Assembly: GCF_023823125.1 (NCBI RefSeq)
Contig: NZ_CP090949.1
Coordinates: forward strand, 2,938,001-3,002,000
Length of the DNA stretch: 64,000 nucleotides
From: Erythrobacter aurantius
GTDB lineage: Bacteria; Pseudomonadota; Alphaproteobacteria; Sphingomonadales; Sphingomonadaceae
Direction of reading: 5' to 3'
This document shows, piece after piece, positions 27,023 through 36,000 of this stretch (its first letter is position 1; every line of letters begins with the position of its first letter). The translations under genes and the position numbers were made by a program. Below the pieces are notes generated by a model that searched no databases, had not been told where the DNA came from, and worked only from the letters and a program-made list of their open reading frames with translations.

Positions 27023-29464
27023 TCGGACTTGTATAAAGTCGCCATCGTTGGCTCCGGCCCGGCCGGAATGAGTGCTGCAGGCCGTGCGGCAGCGCTCGGC
27101 ATGCCGCATGTCTTGCTCGAAAAGACAGACCATCTCTCGGATACGATTTTCAAGTACCAGAAGGGCAAGCACGTCATGGCGACGCCGTCCAATCTGGTGC
27201 TGCGCAGCGACATGGATTTCGACGCCGGAAAGCGCGAGACGATCCTCGGCATCTGGGACGAACAGACCGCCGGACTGAAAGTCAATGTGAAATACAATGC
27301 GGAAGTCACCGCGGTCGAAGGCGAGAAAGGGAATTTCTCGCTGCGCCTGAAGAGCGGCGAAACCGTGCGGGCAGAAGCAATCATCCTGGCAATCGGGACA
27401 CAAGGCAACCCGAACAAGCTGCGTTGCCCCGGCGCGGATCACCCGATGATCCAGTATCAGCTCGATGACCCCGGCGAATATTTTGACGAGCATATCACCG
27501 TCGTTGGCGCGGGCGATGCCGGGATCGAAAACGCTCTGGGTCTTGCCGCTGACGAAAAGCAAGGAAACATCGTCACCATCCTGAACCGGACGGACGATCT
27601 TTCCCGCGCCAAGGGTCCGAACGTCGCGCTATTGATGGAAGCGCAGGCGAATGGCCGGATCAACGTCATGCTTTCGACGACGCCGGCAGAAGTTCGCGAT
27701 GGCGAACTGGTGCTGGACACACGCGACGGGCAGGAAACCATCCCGTGCAACCGGATCATCGCACGCACGGGCTCTCAGCCGCCACGGGGTTTTGTCGAGG
27801 CGATGGGAATCGAATTCACCGGACCAGACCGGGGTGCATTCCCCAAGCTGTCGCCAGTGTTCGAAACGACCAAGCCGGGCATTCACGTCATCGGCGCGTT
27901 GGCCGGGTATCCGTTGATCAAGCACTGCATGAACCAGGGCTATGACGTGATCGAATTCCTCAACGGGAACTCGGATCTCAAGCCCGCGGACGAGCCGATC
28001 CTGCGTGACAAGTTCGCTCCGCTGCCCGGCAATCATTCGGTCGAGCATTGGCTGGAGGTATTCGGCAGCAACATTTCGGTGTTCAGGGGTCTTTCCCCGC
28101 TGCAGCTGCGCGAATTGATGCTAGATTCCACGGTGCACGCTTACAATCCGGGTGACATTATCTTCCGCCGGAACGAACCGGGCTCCTCGCTCTTCACCAT
28201 CGCTCAAGGGTCGGTTGCGGTCGAAATCAATCCGAATGACCCCTCGATCACGGTGCCGATCGAACAGGGCTCGATATTTGGCGAAGTCGGCCTGATCTCG
28301 GGCCGTCGGCGCGGCTCGACGGTCCGTGCCGCCGAACCGGTTGTCGCCGTTGAACTCGCCCGCAACGCGGCCCTGAAACTGATCGCGTCCTCACCCGAGG
28401 CTGCAGACGCTGTGAATCGGATCGCGATCGAGCGGCAATTGCTGCAAATCTTTGGCTCTGGCCTTACTCCGAAAGACATCGCCCCTCTCGTCGAAGCCGC
28501 TGAGATCAAGCAACTGCGCGCCGGCGAAGTGCTGATCAAGGAAGGCGATGACGACAAGGAAGTCTACATCATCCGACGCGGATCGATGATCGTCGAAAAG
28601 GACCTTGGCGGCAGATCTGTGTTCCTGTCGTACCTGCCGGCGGGCAGCTATGTCGGGGAAATGGCGGCGATCGACGGTTCGCTGCGCACGGCAACGGTGA
28701 AGGCAGCCATCAAGGCCGAGGCCATCCGGCTTCCCGGCGACAAATTCGTCGAACTGCTCGATAACAATCCGGCGTTGCGCGAAAAGGCGCTCAAGGAGAT
28801 GGCCGGAAGGCGCAAGACCAATGCATTTATCGAAAGCCGCAAGGACGAATTTTCCAGCGTCGTGGATCTCTATTCAGAAACCGCGCAATTCCTCGTCGAT
28901 GAAGGTCTGGGCGAGGCGACCGACGTCCTTCTGATAGACGAGAAGCTGTGCATCGGTTGCGACAATTGCGAAAAGGCTTGCGCTGACGCGCACGAAGGCC
29001 TGTCGCGGCTCGATCGCGAAGCCGGGCGCACCTACGCGCATCTGCACGTGCCGACATCCTGCCGCCACTGCGAACACCCGCATTGCATGGCCGATTGCCC
29101 GCCGAACGCGATCAAGCGCGGGCCGGATGGCGAAGTAGTCATCGACGACACCTGCATCGGCTGCGGCAATTGCCAGCGCAATTGCCCATACGGCGTGATC
29201 CGCATGGATCCGAAGCCACCGAAGAAGCCGTCGCTGCTGTCCTGGCTTTTCTTCGGCAAGGGTCCAGGACCGGGTGAGGCGTCCTACAAGTGGCGCAAGG
29301 AGCACGGCGACCCTGAAACGCCAAAGCAGGCGATCAAATGCGACATGTGCTCCGGCATTGACGGCGGGCCCGCTTGCGTGCGCGCCTGCCCGACGGGCGC
29401 TGCGATCCGCGTTTCGCCTGACAAGTTCCTGACATTCACCAAGCTGACGGAGGACGTTGAATAA
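27020..29464 (+). CDS. FAD/NAD(P) oxidoreductase fused to two cNMP-binding domains and a four-cluster ferredoxin domain
   Basis: An 814-residue cytoplasmic protein. Residues ~1-330 form a two-dinucleotide-fold flavoprotein (VGSGPAGMSA for FAD, VVGAGDAGIENA for NAD(P)H). Residues ~345-470 and ~480-605 are cyclic-nucleotide-binding domains. Both keep the ribose Glu and phosphate Arg of CRP-type sites (Glu422/Arg431 and Glu547/Arg556), so both look able to bind. Residues ~640-800 are a DmsB/HybA-like domain for four [4Fe-4S] clusters (CIGCDNCEKAC, CRHCEHPHC, CIGCGNCQRNCP, CDMC...CVRACP). It probably moves electrons between NAD(P)H and a membrane partner, under cAMP control. The TTG start has a strong SD. 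It is the first gene of a four-gene operon; its stop overlaps the next ATG by 1 bp. Confidence 0.88.
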   Translation: MSDLYKVAIVGSGPAGMSAAGRAAALGMPHVLLEKTDHLSDTIFKYQKGKHVMATPSNLVLRSDMDFDAGKRETILGIWDEQTAGLKVNVKYNAEVTAVEGEKGNFSLRLKSGETVRAEAIILAIGTQGNPNKLRCPGADHPMIQYQLDDPGEYFDEHITVVGAGDAGIENALGLAADEKQGNIVTILNRTDDLSRAKGPNVALLMEAQANGRINVMLSTTPAEVRDGELVLDTRDGQETIPCNRIIARTGSQPPRGFVEAMGIEFTGPDRGAFPKLSPVFETTKPGIHVIGALAGYPLIKHCMNQGYDVIEFLNGNSDLKPADEPILRDKFAPLPGNHSVEHWLEVFGSNISVFRGLSPLQLRELMLDSTVHAYNPGDIIFRRNEPGSSLFTIAQGSVAVEINPNDPSITVPIEQGSIFGEVGLISGRRRGSTVRAAEPVVAVELARNAALKLIASSPEAADAVNRIAIERQLLQIFGSGLTPKDIAPLVEAAEIKQLRAGEVLIKEGDDDKEVYIIRRGSMIVEKDLGGRSVFLSYLPAGSYVGEMAAIDGSLRTATVKAAIKAEAIRLPGDKFVELLDNNPALREKALKEMAGRRKTNAFIESRKDEFSSVVDLYSETAQFLVDEGLGEATDVLLIDEKLCIGCDNCEKACADAHEGLSRLDREAGRTYAHLHVPTSCRHCEHPHCMADCPPNAIKRGPDGEVVIDDTCIGCGNCQRNCPYGVIRMDPKPPKKPSLLSWLFFGKGPGPGEASYKWRKEHGDPETPKQAIKCDMCSGIDGGPACVRACPTGAAIRVSPDKFLTFTKLTEDVE

Positions 29465-30324
29465 TGGCAAGCGTCCCCAACAACCGTTTCAAACAGGATG
29501 AGGCCCGTCGGAACGCCGACCATGTCAGCTTCCTGAAGCACAAGAAATACCGGTACCTGTGGATTGCATTGCTGCTCTCGATCGTCAGCGGGCTCGGCTA
29601 TGCCCTGATCGATCAGGAACCGCGTCCCAATGGCGGCAGCTGGTACGGTTATACCCTCGGCACGATCGGACTGTTGCTGATCGTGTGGCTGTCGTTGCTC
29701 GGTGTACGCAAGCGCAAGATCACCACCGGGGCATGGAGCCTCAAGGCATGGACGAGCGCGCATGTCTATCTGGGCCTTGCGCTGATTGTCGTCGGTACGC
29801 TGCATACCGGTTTCCAGATCGGCTGGAACGTTCACACCCTTGCCTATTTCCTGATGCTGCTTGTCATCATCACGGGCATATATGGCGTCATCGTCTACGC
29901 GACCCTGCCCGCCTCGCTCTCGTCGAACCGCAAGGAAATGACGCGCGCGCAAATGCTAGAAGCGCTCACGGCGCTTGATCGCCAGCTTGAAAGCGCGGCG
30001 CAGCCACTGGGACGCGAGCAGTCAGACCTAGTCATCTCCGCGCTTGGTCAGGATGTGTTTTACGGCGGCGCGCTGGCCCGGCTGACGGGGGCGTACCCCG
30101 GTTGCAAGACCAACAAGGCGCTAAAGGGCATCGGCACCGCATCGGCGGCCGAAGAACGGGTGCACACGCTGTTGACCAAACGCGCTGAACAACTCGGCCA
30201 GATCCGCCGCCACCTTCGCATTCGGGCGCTCCTCGAAGTCTGGCTGTTCATCCATATTCCGGCGACCATAGCCCTGCTCGCCGCACTGCTCGCGCATGTC
30301 GTGAGCGTATTTTATTACTGGTGA
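29464..30324 (+). CDS. Di-haem b-type membrane cytochrome
   Basis: A 286-residue inner-membrane protein with about five helices (~31-48, 62-80, 97-113, 126-147, 257-281). Two helices each carry histidines 14 residues apart: His100/His114 and His264/His278. Paired H-x13-H in two helices is the bis-histidine pattern for two stacked haems b in bc1-type and related cytochromes. Between helices 4 and 5 is a ~105-residue soluble region without cysteine clusters. I do not recognise a named family. By position it links the cytoplasmic flavo-iron-sulfur protein to the periplasmic multihaem cytochromes, possibly via quinone. It begins in the stop codon of the previous gene. Confidence 0.75.
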   Translation: MASVPNNRFKQDEARRNADHVSFLKHKKYRYLWIALLLSIVSGLGYALIDQEPRPNGGSWYGYTLGTIGLLLIVWLSLLGVRKRKITTGAWSLKAWTSAHVYLGLALIVVGTLHTGFQIGWNVHTLAYFLMLLVIITGIYGVIVYATLPASLSSNRKEMTRAQMLEALTALDRQLESAAQPLGREQSDLVISALGQDVFYGGALARLTGAYPGCKTNKALKGIGTASAAEERVHTLLTKRAEQLGQIRRHLRIRALLEVWLFIHIPATIALLAALLAHVVSVFYYW

Positions 30325-30335
30325 GGGCAAGCGCC

Positions 30336-32123
30336 ATGGCATTCCTGATCCGAACCATCGACTTCACCGCATCCGGACGCGAAATCGTGCGCGACCGAAC
30401 CGTGGATGCTGCGGCCGTCAATATCGGCCGTGCTGCCGAAAACGACATTCACCTGCCCGATCTCGCAGTCGAACAGCGCCATGTCCGCATCAGCGATGCG
30501 GGCGGCGGCATGCTGAAGATCGAGGCTGTCGGCGGGCTCGAATTCGGCATTGACGGACGTTCGACGATGGGTGCCGATGTTGATCCAAACATCGGTGCCG
30601 AACTGTCGCTCGGCTCATCGCGGCTCGCGATTTCAAGAGACGGTGACGGCCCGGTTCAGATCGTCATCAAGCAGGTCGAAAAGGACGAAGGCGCTGGCGA
30701 CGCGCTGCAGAACTTTGCACTCGCCAGCGCATTGCCGAGCAAGCGGGCGATGGCATGGGTGTTTTCGCTCGCAATTCTCGTACTGCTGTTGAGCGTACCG
30801 ATCTTTACCCACCTCACCCGGACGCCGGTGGAGAATGATCCGGAGAATATCACTGAAGGCCAGGTTCTGTTTGATGCAGCCTGGAGCGCCGGCGAACTGA
30901 GCATGGCGCACCATGAACTCGAAGGGAATTGCGAGGCCTGCCACGTCACGCCGTTTGTTTCGGTTCAGGATGAAACCTGCCTGACTTGCCATGAAGAGCT
31001 GGGCGATCATGCCAAGATGCCGCGCCTTAAGGAGGGCATGGCACCGCTCAGCACCGGTGATGCAATCCAGTGGTCGATTGCCGAGAGCCTTGGCAAGGAA
31101 GGGCCGCTGGGTTGTGTCTCTTGCCATTCCGAGCACGAAGGCCCTGTGAAGCTTGAGGCATCCGACGAGAAGTTCTGCGCCGATTGCCACAATGATCTCG
31201 ATACGCGGTTGACCGATGTGGCGTTTGGCAATGCCTCGGACTTCGGAAAGAAGCACCCGCAGTTCCGCCCGCAATTCTTCACCGCGCATTTCGACAAGAA
31301 CCCCAAGCGGGTTTCGCTCGACAAGAATCCCAAGGAAATGAGCGGCCTCATATTCCCGCATGATATCCACGTTTCGGAAACGGGAGGAGCCGCGCGCATG
31401 GCGATCAGCCTGCCGCAATATGGCGCGCCGCTGGAATGCAGCGACTGCCATGCCGAAGAGGAAGACGGTGTGGGATTTGCTCCGGTTGAGATGGAAGATT
31501 CCTGCGAGGCCTGTCACAGCCTGGTCTTCGACCGTGCCGGCCCCAACTTCAGAAACTTGCGCCATGGCGACGTGGACGATCTGATGGAAGATCTTGCCAC
31601 CATGGGTCGCGGTTCGCGCGGGTCGATCGTCACAGGGCGCGATCGTCCCGGACAATTCGCGCGCGGCGGCACCTATTATTCGAATTTCGGCCGCCCGATG
31701 AGCGCCTATATCTCGATCAACCGCGCGCTTGAGCCAACCGGCGTGTGCGGTGAATGCCACATTCCGACAATGACGAACGGGCGCCGCGATCTCACCCCGG
31801 TCAATCTGCCTGATCGGTTCCTGATGCGGGGCTTCTTCAATCACAAGGAGCATGGCGACGACGTGGCGGAATGCAGCGATTGCCACGCAACGGACACTTC
31901 GAAGGAAGCGACAGATCTGCTGATCCCCGATCTTGAAAGCTGCCGCGACTGCCACCTTGGCGAAACGGCGGTAAAGACCGAAGAAATCGTCCCATCAAGC
32001 TGCGCCATGTGCCATGGGTATCACACGCCGACGATGCCGTGGCGGCCGGAGGATCATCCGAAATTGCCCGGAAATGGCGGCAGTGATAGTGTCGCTGCGA
32101 TCCTGAGTAGTCTAAGACGCTGA
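30336..32123 (+). CDS. FHA domain-transmembrane-decahaem cytochrome c fusion protein
   Basis: A ~595-residue protein. Residues ~5-105 form a cytosolic FHA domain: the GRAAENDIHL motif and the HV of RHVRI are present, but the usual Ser before that His is Glu, so phosphothreonine binding may be weakened. One helix (~137-160) leads to a periplasmic region with ten CxxCH haem motifs (CEACH, CLTCH, CVSCH, CADCH, CSDCH, CEACH, CGECH, CSDCH, CRDCH, CAMCH), first at ~residue 200. FHA domains normally read protein phosphorylation, so this looks like a signal-linked electron carrier. The ATG at 30336 has GAGGG upstream; a GTG at 30321 overlaps the previous stop and is the alternative. The gene lies 2 bp from the CpdA-like gene. 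Confidence 0.87.
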   Translation: MAFLIRTIDFTASGREIVRDRTVDAAAVNIGRAAENDIHLPDLAVEQRHVRISDAGGGMLKIEAVGGLEFGIDGRSTMGADVDPNIGAELSLGSSRLAISRDGDGPVQIVIKQVEKDEGAGDALQNFALASALPSKRAMAWVFSLAILVLLLSVPIFTHLTRTPVENDPENITEGQVLFDAAWSAGELSMAHHELEGNCEACHVTPFVSVQDETCLTCHEELGDHAKMPRLKEGMAPLSTGDAIQWSIAESLGKEGPLGCVSCHSEHEGPVKLEASDEKFCADCHNDLDTRLTDVAFGNASDFGKKHPQFRPQFFTAHFDKNPKRVSLDKNPKEMSGLIFPHDIHVSETGGAARMAISLPQYGAPLECSDCHAEEEDGVGFAPVEMEDSCEACHSLVFDRAGPNFRNLRHGDVDDLMEDLATMGRGSRGSIVTGRDRPGQFARGGTYYSNFGRPMSAYISINRALEPTGVCGECHIPTMTNGRRDLTPVNLPDRFLMRGFFNHKEHGDDVAECSDCHATDTSKEATDLLIPDLESCRDCHLGETAVKTEEIVPSSCAMCHGYHTPTMPWRPEDHPKLPGNGGSDSVAAILSSLRR

Positions 32124-32125
32124 TT

Positions 32126-33007
32126 ATGAAGAATGATAGCATCGGCGTCCTGATCGCGCAGATCACTGACACGCATGTCGGATTCGAACCGGAAGCGGGC
32201 GAAAACGAATTCAACTTCGTGCGGTTTCGCAATGTGCTTGGCCATTTGATGAGCCAGCCCATTCTGCCGGACATGCTGATCCTCTCGGGCGATCTGACCA
32301 ATGGCGGGCAGCCGGAATGCTATCATCGCATCCGGGATCTTGTGCAGGAATGCCCCTTCCCCGTGCACGTGCTTCCCGGCAATCACGACAATCGCGATGA
32401 ACTGCTGCGCGCTTTCCCGGAATGCCCGACTGCGGATGGATATGCACAATACGCACTGGAATGCGGCGAAGGGAGCGATCGGTTGCGCATACTGTGCTTG
32501 GATTCGTTCGAGCCCGGACGGCATGGCGGCGCCTTTTGCGAAACACGCGCAGCCTGGCTAACCCGCGAACTGGAAGCCCATCCTGACACGCCGACGATGC
32601 TGTTCATGCATCACCCGCCTGTGGTCGCCGGGATTGAATGGATGGACCCCAAGCCGTCAGAGGAGTGGTTCACCCGGTTTCATGACACAGTGAAGGGGCA
32701 CAAGCAGATTGTCGCCATTCAGGCAGGCCATCTGCATCGCCCGCTCCATTCCGTAGTGGAAGGCATTCCCCTGAGCGTGACCCCAGCTGTAGCGCCTGCG
32801 GTGTCACTCGATCTGCGACCGCTCGACGCGGAAGTGGCAGACAGCCGCCCAATCGTCGCTGCCGAACCGCCGTTTTACAGCCTGCACCTGTGGAAGGACG
32901 GAACGCTGGTTTCCCACTTCCAGCCTGTCGGCCATTGGCAGACGCTTGCCCGGTTCGAGGAACACCTAAAGCCGATGATGCGGGGCCTGCTGGCCGAACG
33001 CGGGTAG
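32126..33007 (+). CDS. cpdA: CpdA-like 3',5'-cyclic nucleotide phosphodiesterase
   Basis: A 293-residue calcineurin-like metallophosphoesterase of the CpdA class. The two-metal motifs are ITDTH, SGDLTN, GNHD, MHHPP and GHLHR. CpdA enzymes hydrolyse cAMP to AMP in the cytoplasm; related enzymes cut other phosphodiesters, so the substrate is inferred. It is the last gene of the operon with the cNMP-binding flavoprotein, 2 bp after the FHA-decahaem gene, which strongly suggests that it resets the cyclic-nucleotide signal acting on that protein. The next gene is convergent, with 85 bp between them. Confidence 0.83.
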   Translation: MKNDSIGVLIAQITDTHVGFEPEAGENEFNFVRFRNVLGHLMSQPILPDMLILSGDLTNGGQPECYHRIRDLVQECPFPVHVLPGNHDNRDELLRAFPECPTADGYAQYALECGEGSDRLRILCLDSFEPGRHGGAFCETRAAWLTRELEAHPDTPTMLFMHHPPVVAGIEWMDPKPSEEWFTRFHDTVKGHKQIVAIQAGHLHRPLHSVVEGIPLSVTPAVAPAVSLDLRPLDAEVADSRPIVAAEPPFYSLHLWKDGTLVSHFQPVGHWQTLARFEEHLKPMMRGLLAERG

Positions 33008-33092
33008 AGCCGCGGCGGCCAACTGCTCAACGGCGGATTTCACGACAGTTTTCTGATTTGCCAACCGTGCGACGGAAGGCGGCGTGGGCGGA

Positions 33093-36000
33093 TCAGTCTC
33101 CGCCCAACGCCGTATCTTCCGGCCTGGCATCCATATCGGCATTGCGCCGCAATGGGCCTATTTCACGGCCTACCCACCGATCCATGTTGACCTCGTCACT
33201 TACGCGCCATGGCACACCGGAGCGGGTCATGAACAGCTGCTCCATTTCCTCACGGGTAAATGGCCGCGAGCCTAGGCGCCCGAACACGGCGATCTGGCCG
33301 CCGGTTTCGTCCACCGCACGATCCCGATCCAGCCCCTTGGATAGGGCGATTGCGGGCGTCGGCGTCTTGGTCCAGGCGATGAGCTCCGGCACAGGCGCCG
33401 GGCTGAAGCCATAGAAGTTGCGCTGGCTGTCAGGGCTGGTCAGTTGCAGCACCTTCATGCCGTTGCGGCCGTCGGCCACATAGGCGAACAGCGAGGCATT
33501 GGTGGAGGCGACGATCACGTCCTCGGCATCATTAAGCGTCCCGCCCAGCGTCACCTTTTGATGGAGGCGCGGTGCGCGGGGGTACTTCACGTCGAGAATG
33601 ACCAGCCCGTCACCCTTTGCAGCGACATAGGCGTAGGTGCGCGAGACATATATCCGCCGGGCATCGGCCAGCGGGAATGTCGCCTCAGGCACGGCAACCG
33701 GATTGCGCAGATTGGTCACATCGAACAGCTTCACGCCCTCGGCATCGCTGACCCATAGGTAACGGAACTGGATCGCGCTGGCCTTCGCTCCGGTCAACTC
33801 CCGTACCGCCGCCAGCTTGGGCGCTTTCGGATCGGAAAGATCAACCACCACCAGACCGCGACGGGCGGTGATATAGGCAATCTCGCCAGCCAGATGGATA
33901 TGGGTCGCCCCGTTCAGAACCCCATCCGGGTTCCACGCATCCGAACCGTCGGCGTATTCCATCCGCTCGAAGAAGTTGTTGCGGAATTCGCCATCTGCCA
34001 GCGTGTTCACATCGACGAGGATCAGTCCCTCTTCAGCGTCAGTGACTGCGGCATAGTTGTAGATCGGCAGGAACGGCTGCTCCTGGTTCACTTCGCGCAT
34101 CTGCGGAGTGTTACGTTGCGGCGCGATCGGCTGGTTGGTGGCCAGCGCCATGCAGGTCGCATTGCGTGTCTTCACATGAGTGTCGTGGCCCAGCGGGGAG
34201 AACGGCGCGGTGATGATCCGCTCCGAAATTCCCTTGTTCGCAATCGAGGCAACGTCATAGGCACGGAAGCCGCCCTTGCCTTCGGCCACGAACAGATATT
34301 CGCCGCGCAATTGCAAGCATCCGACCCGATCCCGCGTCCGTTCGTGCGGGTTGACGAATTCCTCGAACGGCTTGGTTTCACCCGAGAAGTCTTCATCAAA
34401 CGCCTGGCCACGGACCCAGTTCTTCAGCTCGCGCCCGTTGTCTTCAACGTGCATCCGCCAGTAATCCGGATAGGCATAACGGTGCAGGTAAGAGCCGATG
34501 ACAGCTTGCGGTTCGTCATATTCCGTGACGCGGATCGCGGTCAGCCCGCCTTCCAGACCGGTGAAGGCATGCATCCCGACAAAGTTCACGTAATTGGTAC
34601 CCAGCAGCAGCAGCTGCGCCATGATTGCGTTGTTGTCCTCTTCTTCGGACAGGTGGCAATCGGTGCAGGTCTTTGTCTCCGTCAGACGCACGGTATGCGG
34701 GAAGTGCGGAGCGAAAGCCTGTGACGAGAAGCCAATCGCTGAGATCGGCGGCTGCTGCACATAGATGCGTTCGCGGTTGATGTTGGTCGAGGACAGAACC
34801 AGCGCCGAGGACGAACGGACCGGTGCGGTCTGATTGCCCTTGGTCGTCTGGTGAATGCCCAGCTGGAACATCTGATCGCGGGCAACCTGAGGGTTGTAGG
34901 TTGCGAAGTTACGGGTCGACCCGCCTTCGTAGCGGTGCGACTTGGTCTTCCAGTTCGCTTCGATCGGCAAGTGACACCCGCCGCAGCTGGTCGTCCAAGA
35001 AAGATGGCAGGTGAAGCAGGCCATTTCCTCGTCGCGGTGCGCGCGGTCGCCCGCCTCGATGCCCGTGCCGAATTCGAAACGGCCCGTTTCCGCGCCATAG
35101 CGGCTCATCAGCTTGGAACGGGCAGCCTTGGCGTTGAAAACTGGGGTCGACGGATCAACCGAGTCCTTGACCAGGCTGACTTCCCACTGAAGCGAGGGAT
35201 CGACCAGCGAACGCTGGATCAGGACACGGCGGCCCTCTTCATTCTCGACCCATTCGAAACGACGTTGACCATCGGGATTACGCAGCAGGGCGAGGTTGTG
35301 GCCTTCAGGCGGTGCGGCCGGCCCGCTGGTGCGCAGGGTCGGATAGGCATCGGCTGTGCCGTGGCAATCCTTGCACCCGATCTCGATCGCATTGGCGACT
35401 TCGCCATAGATCAGACCGTTTCCGTGGGTGTCCTGCTCGAAATGGCAATCGACGCACTGCATCCCGACTTCGGCGTGGATGCTCATCATGTGCACCGCTT
35501 CGCCCGGATTGGTGCCGGGTTCGACAAACTTGCCTTCGCCATCACGGCGCCAGCGCTGACGCCAGCGGTTTTCGTGATAGGCGAATTCCTGTGCGCTGTC
35601 GGTTTCGGGATTGCCGGGGCGCAGGATGTTGCCTTCGGCATCAAGCATGTTGCCGTCACGATCCCGCTTGAAGATCGCGCGGAAGTTCCACCCGTGGCCG
35701 TGATAATCGGCAAACTGGGTGTGTTCGAGATAGGGGTTCAGATCATAGACGTTGCGCAGGAAGTCGAGATCGCCCCACATGCCGCGCGGTGATGCACCCT
35801 CGGGGTTGCGATCAAGGATCGCGCGCACTTCCTCAGCCGTCGGGAAGCGTTGTTCCTTGTAGAACGCCTCGTAATCCTCATCGCTCATCCCGTGCGGTCG
35901 CGGTGTGCGGTTTTCCGGCCCGGACCACATGAACGGCGCGTCGCTCTCGTAATCCCACATCGTGTAACCGAGGTAGGAGTTCAGGAAGATATTGGGCTGG

